A stretch of 39,994 nucleotides of DNA from assembly GCA_963836015.1 (NCBI GenBank), contig CAWIIF010000014.1, positions 1-39,994 of the forward strand. Direction: 5' to 3'. Source of the DNA: CAWCDJ01 sp963836015. Lineage in GTDB: Bacteria; Acidobacteriota; Terriglobia; Bryobacterales; Bryobacteraceae. Below are positions 34,190-39,994 of this stretch, piece by piece (position 1 is the stretch's first letter; each line of letters opens with the position of its first letter). The position numbers and the translations under genes were made by a program. The notes under the pieces are model-generated. The model was not told the DNA's origin, ran no database searches, and worked only from the letters and a program-made list of their open reading frames with translations.

Positions 34190-35356
34190 ATGAGCCCCTC
34201 CATTCCGGACACCACCGCCTTCGTCATGCAGGAGATCGGAGCGCTGCTGTTCGGAATGGTGTTTCTGTTTCTGTACCGCCAGTCGCGCGTCGTGTATTTC
34301 GGCCTGTGGGCGGTGGCCTGGCTGCTGCGGCTGCTGGCGGCGGCCTTCGGCTTCCAGATGCTCCGCACCGGCGCGGCGGGATGGCTGGCGCCCTTTGCCA
34401 CCTTCGAGTTTGCCTTCGTCATCGTCCTGATGGCTGCGGCGCGGGCCGGATTCGCCTCGAGCGTCCGCGAGTGGCGGACCGTGCTGCGGCTGATCTCGAT
34501 CCTTCCGATCTTCGTCGCGCTGGTCTACGCCGTGGGACGGTATGTCGGGATCGAGGCGTATCAGACTTCGAATGCGCTGGTGCTGGGCTTCGTCTACCTT
34601 TACAACTTCCTCGTGCTCCGTCGCCAGCAGGGGGTCGGCAGCCGGATCTTCCGCTTCTCCCTGTTGACTCTCGGTATCGTGTTTATCGAACACGCGTTCC
34701 TGTTCGTCTATCTTTACAGCTTCGGAGAGCGCCCCGCCTGGCTGCGGTACCTGCAATACGAAACCTACTACGATTTCGCCCTGCACTGCGTGCTGGCCTT
34801 TTCCGCCATGGCGATGTGGAGTGAAAGCCAGATCGACCGCATTCGCGACCTGGCTGCGGAGCTCGACTACGTACGCCGCGAGGTGAAGCACACCCTCGAT
34901 CTCGACCGTCTCACCGGCCTGTTCAACCAGGCGGCCCTGGCACGCCGGATGGAAGTGCCGGAGCCGTTCCTGGGAGTAGTGGCGGTGTGCGACATGGACA
35001 ACTTCAAGGACATCAACGACCGCCACGGCCACCTGGTGGGCGACGAGATCCTGCGCAACATCGGCAACCTGCTCCAGAGTTCCATCCGACACGAGGACGA
35101 AGCCTACCGCTGGGGCGGCGACGAATTCGTTGTGCTCTTCCAAAACCAACGCGGCGACGTCGCGCAAAAACGAATGACGGAGATCGAAGCCCGCCTGCGC
35201 GATTTCCGCGTGCGCGGCTTCGGGGTGCTGCCCATCAGCTTCAGTTGGGGCACCGCCGAAACCCAGGGGCGTACGCTGAGGGAGGCAGTGGACGAAGCCG
35301 ACCGCAACATGTACTCCCTCAAGCGCACGCGCGTCAGCGCCCGCTCGGCGCACTGA
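34190..35356 (+). CDS. Membrane-bound diguanylate cyclase (GGDEF)
   Basis: A 388-residue protein. Residues 10-210 form about seven membrane helices, a 7TM-type sensor or anchor without a recognisable ligand domain; a short coiled-coil (212-236) leads to the GGDEF domain (about 238-383). The signature GGDEF is exact (309-313), with VAVCDMDNFKDINDRHGH for metal and substrate binding. RHED (300-303) lies five residues upstream, the RxxD product-inhibition site, so the enzyme should be active and feedback-controlled. It makes cyclic di-GMP from GTP. It starts 3 bases after the ymdB stop, implying one mRNA. Its stop is 3 bases from the stop of the convergent NHL gene. Confidence 0.92.
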   Translation: MSPSIPDTTAFVMQEIGALLFGMVFLFLYRQSRVVYFGLWAVAWLLRLLAAAFGFQMLRTGAAGWLAPFATFEFAFVIVLMAAARAGFASSVREWRTVLRLISILPIFVALVYAVGRYVGIEAYQTSNALVLGFVYLYNFLVLRRQQGVGSRIFRFSLLTLGIVFIEHAFLFVYLYSFGERPAWLRYLQYETYYDFALHCVLAFSAMAMWSESQIDRIRDLAAELDYVRREVKHTLDLDRLTGLFNQAALARRMEVPEPFLGVVAVCDMDNFKDINDRHGHLVGDEILRNIGNLLQSSIRHEDEAYRWGGDEFVVLFQNQRGDVAQKRMTEIEARLRDFRVRGFGVLPISFSWGTAETQGRTLREAVDEADRNMYSLKRTRVSARSAH

Positions 35357-35359
35357 CCG

Positions 35360-38300
35360 CTACTTGACGCAGATGGTGGTCACATAGCCCGAAGAGGCGA
35401 AATCCACGCTCGACAGGCTGTTGATGAAGATGGCGATCGGCGTCTGGGTGGCCGGCGCCACAGCCTTGGGAATGTAAAGGTTGATCTGCCAGATGCCGGG
35501 GAACTGCGGCGAGAGCCCGGAGAACGTGACCTCTTGCCCCTTCGCGGGTTCGCTGGCGTCGCGCGCATACTCCTCGACGAACTGCCCGCCGATGTTCATG
35601 TGCGGCGTGAAGGGTGTGTTGACCAATCCCGTAGGCGCGGAGCCATCCGGTGGAGCGTCGGAAAGGTAGCCCTGCCCGGTGGCGAAGATCTGTATGTACG
35701 ATCCGCGCGCCGCGCAGTTACTGGTGCTGTTGATCGTATTGTCCTGATTCAGCACCGCCGCCTGCCGGTTGCGGCTGAGAAAGTCCAGCATGAAGATGCC
35801 TGGCGAGTAGGCGTTCATCTGCGGGATTCCCGCGGCCAGAACACGACCCGTGGAAGCCTGCACCACCTGCAGGTCCGCCGTTCCGCTGTTGGGCGTCCCC
35901 ATGGGCACGATGAAGTTGATCTGGCTCGGCGATACGTAGGTCAGGGGCGCGGGCACTCCGTTGACCAGCACCTGGACGTCGCCCAGGGTGGTCGCCAGCG
36001 GAAGCGATGTAGTGGACTGCGTGGCGGCGCCGAAGATAGCAAGCCGGCTGTTGGGATCGCAGTTGCTTCCGGGCGAGCAAATGGAGGCAAACATGCCAGG
36101 AGCTAGCTGACGGTTCGTCAGGAAGTTGGCGCCGTTAATGGCCTGGAGGCCGGGATAGTAGATTGCGACCCGGTTAGTGACATCCGCCACAGCCAGGTCG
36201 CCAAACCCGTCTTGCACCACCGCGAGCGCGGCGCCGGGGGCCGAAACCGAACCCGTGGATGCCTGGCTAAACACCAGGGAGGCATACTTCGGAAATTTCT
36301 TGACAGTGCCGGTGGTATCGCCTACCCACACCTCGCCGGTCGCCTGATTCACAAACACGCCCCTGGGCGAAGTGACGCCTCCCAGTTGCAAGGTAGCGTG
36401 CGCGCCCGTGGGCGGGAGGTTGAGAATCTGGTCGAAGATCAGGACGCGGTTGTTTCCGCTGTCGGCAACATAGGGGCGCGCCTCACTGTCAGTCGCAATG
36501 TGGTGCGGAGCGCTCAATTTGTCGTCGGTGTTGCCGGTGGTGACCGTGAAAAAGTCGGGCTGGCCGAAGACCTTGGTCGCCGGCCTCCCGTTATCTTGCC
36601 CCGCGACAAACGTTACGCCCGGCGTGAAGGGGAAGAACAGCACCCGGTTATGGGCGGTATCGGAAACCAGCAGTCCGTTGTTTCCCGCAAACGCCAGACC
36701 GTACGGCTGGGACATCGTTGCGGGGCTGGGGTCTGTGATCTTGGTCGTGAAATTACTCTGCCCCAGCACCAGGTCGGCCTGCTGGGCCGAATTGCTGAAG
36801 GGGGCCGGAAACCGCAGAACGCGGCCGTTCCCGGAATCGGCCACGTACAAGTTGCCGGATGCGTCCACGACCAGGCCGATGGGCCGGCATAGCGTGGTTG
36901 GACCGGGGTGATCCGGATCGCCCGTCTGGTTGCAGAGACCGGAGTTGAAATCCTTCTGGCCGATTACGATATCCGCCTTGGCTCCGTATTTGACGGTGCG
37001 GAAGTCCTTGAAGCCGAGAACCCGGTTGTTGTAAGGGTCGGATACGTAGAGATGGGGTGTATCGGAGCTTAGGTCGATCGCCAGGCCGGCGTCGGCAACG
37101 GTGCCGCCGGAGGTCGCGGTCAGGAAATCAAACTCCCGCCCCTCGATCAGGTTCGGGGCTCGCATGTCGAAGCGATCCTGGCCTAGCACGCGCGTGGCCT
37201 GGCCGAAAGTGGAGCCGATGAGCGGCAGGTCCAGAACGCGGTTATTGCCGGTATCGGCGACGAACAGGTCGCTGCCAGAGAACGCCGCGGCGGTTGCCTG
37301 GTAGAGAGTGCCTGGGCCTGCCACCGGGTTGAATCCGACACCCATGTTCGGCGCTATGGAACTGTAACCCGCCTGCCCCACTACTGCCGTCGCCTGCGGC
37401 GGCACATTCACGTCCACGGGCCACTTGTCGATAGTGTCGAACATCAGGATGCGGCTCCAGGCATCGTCCACGATGCCGATCTTGCCGGCCGCGAAGAAGA
37501 TTCCTTCCGCCTCTCCGAAAACCGACCTTTGCAGCTGGTCCTGGGAGGTCGCAGGCTGGCTGGCCGGGAATACGCCCATCAGTCGCGAAGCGGCCATTCC
37601 GCTGGTGAAGGGCGGCTTGAAAACCAGAACCCGGCTCAGGGCGCCGGTGCCGTCGGCATCGGAAACATAGAGGTAGCCGTTGGAATCGAACGCCACGGCG
37701 GAAGGAATCGCAAAGGCGTTCAGCGTCGTGCGTGTGGCAGTTGTGACGGCCGGTTGGACGGTCACAAAATCGAGCTGTCCCAGCTCCAGATCCGCCTGCA
37801 ACGGGCCTCCGCCCGCCGCCACGTCGGAGCCCTTAAACCGCAGCACGCGGCGATTTCCAGGGTCGGACACCCAGAGGTTCCCGGCACTGTCGAAAGTGAT
37901 GCTGGCCCGGAACGCCGAGTTCGCGGACGTCAAGGCGACCCCCTGCGCCGCTACCGCGCCCGTATAATTTGCCGAGCGGGAATTCAGGTTCGGCTGGCCG
38001 ATATAGAGGTCGGGAAACTGCGAGCCTTGCGTTGCGAAAGGTTTGGGGAACCGCAGGATTCGGTTGTTGCCCGAGTCCGCGACGTACAGGTTTCCATTCG
38101 AATCCACGGCGAGCCCCGTCGGGCTGTTCAGGCCGGTCTGAAACTGCTGGCCCGGACCCTGAGCGCTCGTCCGGTACATGTCCTGCTGGCCGATTACCCG
38201 GTCGGCCGGCTGGCCGCTGGTAAAACCCGTGGCGTTCTTCCAGGCCAGGACACGGTTGTTGAACGTGTCGCTGACGTAGAGGATATTGGGCGTCACCGAG

Positions 38301-38503
38301 GTATCCAGGGCAATTCCATTCGGCCCCCATAACTCCCTTCCTTCTACCAGGTTGGGAGCCGAGGAAATAACCGAAAGCAACTCGGCCTGGGGATGTCCCA
38401 CGATCCGGGACGGGATTCCATTCAACGGAACGAGAGCCTGAGGAAAAGACGCGGAGGCACCGGCAATAGCCAGGCCGAAAGCCAAGAAAAGATTATGTCT
38501 CAT
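35360..38503 (-). CDS. Secreted NHL-repeat protein with TIGR03437 C-terminal domain
   Basis: A 1047-residue exported protein. It begins with a signal peptide (MRHNLFLAFGLAIAGASASF). Residues of about 45-780 hold ten or eleven NHL-like beta-propeller repeats, each with a core such as LYVADSGNNRVLRFP or LYVSDPYNNRVLGF and mostly followed by a GQ-x-D-F element (VIGQKDF, VLGQSNF, VFGQPDF). This is enough for two propellers. The last 240 residues (VQVLVNGVPAPLTYVSPSQI, INFIVPMGTPNSG, QIFATGQGYLSDAP, WQINLYIPKAV) match the TIGR03437 domain, seen mainly in Solibacter and relatives on large secreted proteins. A role in binding or adhesion outside the cell is inferred. The substrate is unknown. The 133-base gap to mqnA holds no clear promoter for it. 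Confidence 0.88.
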   Translation of the reverse strand: MRHNLFLAFGLAIAGASASFPQALVPLNGIPSRIVGHPQAELLSVISSAPNLVEGRELWGPNGIALDTSVTPNILYVSDTFNNRVLAWKNATGFTSGQPADRVIGQQDMYRTSAQGPGQQFQTGLNSPTGLAVDSNGNLYVADSGNNRILRFPKPFATQGSQFPDLYIGQPNLNSRSANYTGAVAAQGVALTSANSAFRASITFDSAGNLWVSDPGNRRVLRFKGSDVAAGGGPLQADLELGQLDFVTVQPAVTTATRTTLNAFAIPSAVAFDSNGYLYVSDADGTGALSRVLVFKPPFTSGMAASRLMGVFPASQPATSQDQLQRSVFGEAEGIFFAAGKIGIVDDAWSRILMFDTIDKWPVDVNVPPQATAVVGQAGYSSIAPNMGVGFNPVAGPGTLYQATAAAFSGSDLFVADTGNNRVLDLPLIGSTFGQATRVLGQDRFDMRAPNLIEGREFDFLTATSGGTVADAGLAIDLSSDTPHLYVSDPYNNRVLGFKDFRTVKYGAKADIVIGQKDFNSGLCNQTGDPDHPGPTTLCRPIGLVVDASGNLYVADSGNGRVLRFPAPFSNSAQQADLVLGQSNFTTKITDPSPATMSQPYGLAFAGNNGLLVSDTAHNRVLFFPFTPGVTFVAGQDNGRPATKVFGQPDFFTVTTGNTDDKLSAPHHIATDSEARPYVADSGNNRVLIFDQILNLPPTGAHATLQLGGVTSPRGVFVNQATGEVWVGDTTGTVKKFPKYASLVFSQASTGSVSAPGAALAVVQDGFGDLAVADVTNRVAIYYPGLQAINGANFLTNRQLAPGMFASICSPGSNCDPNSRLAIFGAATQSTTSLPLATTLGDVQVLVNGVPAPLTYVSPSQINFIVPMGTPNSGTADLQVVQASTGRVLAAGIPQMNAYSPGIFMLDFLSRNRQAAVLNQDNTINSTSNCAARGSYIQIFATGQGYLSDAPPDGSAPTGLVNTPFTPHMNIGGQFVEEYARDASEPAKGQEVTFSGLSPQFPGIWQINLYIPKAVAPATQTPIAIFINSLSSVDFASSGYVTTICVK

Positions 38504-38636
38504 CGAGTTTCCAGGAGGACGCGACGCGGAGAACGTCCTAATGAGGATACCAAACGGCGGCGGACGTGAAAATACGCACCGGTACTGGCCATCACGCTGG
38601 CCGATCCCCTGATCCTCACCCCTGATACACTGGGAG

Positions 38637-39440
38637 TTGACTCAGAATGCCCCCCAAAAGCTGAGGGTTTGCGCCGTCAGCTACCTGAACACAGCCCCGC
38701 TAGTTTGGGGTATACTACACGGGTCCCAACAGGGTTTGTTCGACCTCGAGTTCCGGGTCCCGTCGGGATGCGCCGAGCAACTGGCGTCGGGCGCCGCAGA
38801 CATTGGGATCGTTCCTTCTTTCGAATTGACGCGCCAGGACCTCGAGATTCTGCCCGGCAGCGGCATCGCCTGCCACGGCCCGGTCCGGAGTATTCTGCTG
38901 ATTTCCCGACGGCCAGCGCCGGAAATTCGGACGGTCGCGATAGACTCCGGTTCGCGCACGTCGGTTCAGTTGGCCAGGGTGATTCTGGATGCCCGGTACG
39001 GCGTCCGCCCGCAATGCATTCCGCACGCCCCCGATCTCGACGCCATGCTGAGCGTGTCCGATGCCGCCCTGATCATCGGGGACCCGGCCTTGCGGATCGA
39101 TCCGGCCGGACTTCCCCGGGTACATGATCTGGGCGCCGAGTGGGTGGAGATGACCGGCCTTCCGATGGTATTCGCGGTGTGGGCCGGCCGCCGCGCCGTG
39201 GTGTCGCCGGAGGTCGTGGAGGCATTCCGTGAATCCTGCCGCGATGGCCGGGCTCGAATTGAAGAGATTGTGGCGGTGAAGTCCTCTCGCCGCCAGTTCC
39301 CGCCTGATTTGGTACGCGAGTACTTGTCGGCTCATATCGTCCACGAACTGGGTCCGGACGACTACCGCGGCATGCGGCGCTTCCTGGAAATGGCCACGGA
39401 CCTGAGCGGGTTACCGGATTTTCGCCGGACTGCCGTTTGA
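38637..39440 (+). CDS. mqnA: Chorismate dehydratase MqnA (futalosine menaquinone pathway)
   Basis: About 265 residues with the periplasmic-binding-protein fold of MqnA: KLRVCAVSYLNTAPLVWGIL at the N-terminus, SGAADIGIVPSFELTRQ, the Ser/Thr-rich SGSRTSVQLARVIL and ALIIGDPALRI. The enzyme turns chorismate into 3-enolpyruvyl-benzoate, the first step of the futalosine route to menaquinone. Continuous frame starts at TTG 38637, directly against GGGAG with no spacing. A better start is ATG at 38647, ten bases after GGGAG: it goes out of frame in the C6 run at 38650-38655, and one more C would read MPPQKLRVCAV. I suspect a base is missing there. TACACT at 38626-38631 is a possible -10 box. The protein is cytoplasmic. 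Confidence 0.9.
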   Translation: MTQNAPQKLRVCAVSYLNTAPLVWGILHGSQQGLFDLEFRVPSGCAEQLASGAADIGIVPSFELTRQDLEILPGSGIACHGPVRSILLISRRPAPEIRTVAIDSGSRTSVQLARVILDARYGVRPQCIPHAPDLDAMLSVSDAALIIGDPALRIDPAGLPRVHDLGAEWVEMTGLPMVFAVWAGRRAVVSPEVVEAFRESCRDGRARIEEIVAVKSSRRQFPPDLVREYLSAHIVHELGPDDYRGMRRFLEMATDLSGLPDFRRTAV

Positions 39441-39466
39441 CCGGGGTCCCGTCGGTCTCCTATACT
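39437..39466 (+). promoter_or_regulatory. Predicted promoter of secG
   Basis: -35 TTGACC (39437-39442, overlapping the mqnA stop) and -10 TATACT (39461-39466), 18 bases apart, both five of six to consensus. The start point would be near 39473, giving a leader of only about 8 bases and no Shine-Dalgarno site before the secG ATG at 39481, so the message is nearly leaderless. Confidence 0.6.
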
Positions 39467-39480
39467 GGTTATTTACTACG

Positions 39481-39883
39481 ATGTACATCTTGACTTTGTT
39501 GGTTCATATTGTGGTTTGCCTGTTCCTGATTGTGGTGATTCTGCTGCAGAGCGGGAAGGCGGCGGACCTGGCGGGGGCGTTTGGCGGCATGGGTTCGCAA
39601 ACGGCGTTTGGCCCGCGCGGCTCGGCAACTCTGTTGTCGAAGGCGACCACGATTTCGGCGGTGCTCTTCATGCTGACGTCGCTGGGCCTTTCAATCCTGG
39701 CCACCAGAAACGCGGGGCTGGGCACGACAGTGCTTGAAGATATGAAGAATCCCCCGGCGAAGAGCGCTCCGGCTCCGGTACAGCAACTGACCGGCGCCCG
39801 TGACGCCGCAGGGCGGCCAGGCGCTCCTGCTTCCCGCTCCAGAGAACACAGCCCCGGCCCAGCCAGCGCCGGTGAAGAAGTAA
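39481..39883 (+). CDS. secG: Protein-export translocase subunit SecG, with a probable frameshift near the C-terminus
   Basis: SecG has two membrane helices: MYILTLLVHIVVCLFLIVVI with the LLQSGKAADLAGAFGG loop, then the GSATLLSKATTISAVLFMLT helix. It assists SecYEG. The uninterrupted frame runs to 39924 and through the first 31 bases of the tRNA gene, with a tail (HSPGPASAGEEVKSNLRRGR) unlike SecG. The next frame reads PAPENTAPAQPAPVKK and stops at 39883, which is the usual Pro/Ala-rich SecG end. One inserted base between about 39788 and 39836 (for example in the CCC at 39833-39835) would explain this, so I end the gene at 39883. secG followed by tRNA-Leu(GAG) is the order seen also in E. coli. 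Confidence 0.85.
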
Positions 39884-39893
39884 AGTCCAACCT

Positions 39894-39980
39894 GCGGAGG
39901 GGGCGGAATTGGCAGACGCACTAGCTTGAGGTGCTAGCGGGAGTAATCTCGTGGGGGTTCAAGTCCCCCTCTCCGCACCA
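39894..39980 (+). tRNA. tRNA-Leu (anticodon GAG), CCA encoded
   Basis: A complete 87-base class II tRNA. The acceptor GCGGAGG pairs with TCTCCGC (one G-U), D-stem GCG/CGC, anticodon stem CTAGC/GCTAG with loop TTGAGGT (anticodon GAG at 39928-39930), a long variable arm (CGGGAGTAATCTCG) and T-stem GGGGG/CCCCC around TTCAAGT. Discriminator A and CCA are encoded. The long variable arm and anticodon give leucine (CUC/CUU codons). Fourteen bases of plain sequence follow to the window end. Confidence 0.96.
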
Positions 39981-39994
39981 AATATTTCAATAGG

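Noticed and set aside
38587..38602. Small GGCCA / TGGCC inverted repeat upstream of mqnA
   Set aside because: Five-base arms in GC-rich DNA are too weak to support a terminator or operator.
1..39994. CRISPR array, insertion sequence, prophage or defence island
   Set aside because: I saw no regular direct repeats with spacers, no transposase or integrase, no terminal inverted repeats and no cluster of defence genes; the gene content is mostly core metabolism.

Overview
The window is high-GC bacterial chromosome that fits an acidobacterium of the Solibacter/Bryobacter type. The best lineage marker is the 1047-residue secreted NHL-repeat protein at 35360-38503, whose C-terminus matches the TIGR03437 (Solibacter C-terminal) domain as I remember it. 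Menaquinone synthesis by the futalosine route (MqnA), a complete 14-subunit complex I and a secG/tRNA-Leu pair show core chromosome. I saw no phage, insertion sequence, CRISPR array or other mobile element.

Layout. 1-2463: 5' part of a tRNA-Pro running off the left edge, an SRPBCC/AHSA1 gene broken by an in-frame stop, and a MOSC-flavin reductase-ferredoxin fusion. 2486-6176: a CPA1 Na+/H+ antiporter and a PAS hybrid histidine kinase, divergent and each with two apparent frameshifts. 6194-10088: a secreted DUF3500 protein, divergent from a sugar-acid cassette (MFS permease, KDPG-type aldolase, RraA-type aldolase); their predicted promoters stand back to back. 10095-24261 (minus strand): nuoA-nuoB-nuoCD-nuoE-F-G-H-I-J-K-L-M-N in tight overlap, with a frameshift in nuoM. 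24490-26371: transketolase (one frameshift). 26400-30096: a DUF4159 protein, a predicted 38-residue one-helix membrane peptide, UvrD/PcrA helicase and a 52-residue very basic peptide overlapping its stop. 30160-32064: an APC amino-acid permease and a small secreted protein. 32083-35356: a deoxyhypusine-synthase-like enzyme, divergent from a YmdB phosphodiesterase/diguanylate cyclase pair. 35360-39980: the NHL protein, mqnA, secG and tRNA-Leu(GAG).

How the parts work together. The nuo operon, mqnA and the CPA1 antiporter serve ion-coupled respiration: complex I delivers NADH electrons to a (mena)quinone made in part by MqnA. The permease and two aldolases look like import and retro-aldol cleavage of a sugar acid, and transketolase handles central carbon. 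YmdB plus the GGDEF protein is a small nucleotide-signalling operon.

A caution for any user. At least eight reading-frame breaks, all explicable by single-base insertions or deletions and mostly next to short G or C runs, fall in otherwise well-conserved and partly essential genes (antiporter x2, kinase x2, nuoM, tkt, probably mqnA and secG). The simplest reading is indel error in the sequence, not mass gene decay. I did not find a convincing new multi-gene system; the best candidates for unknown biology are the two small ORFs around uvrD, the co-promoted DUF3500 gene, and the deoxyhypusine-synthase-like gene facing the YmdB/GGDEF pair.
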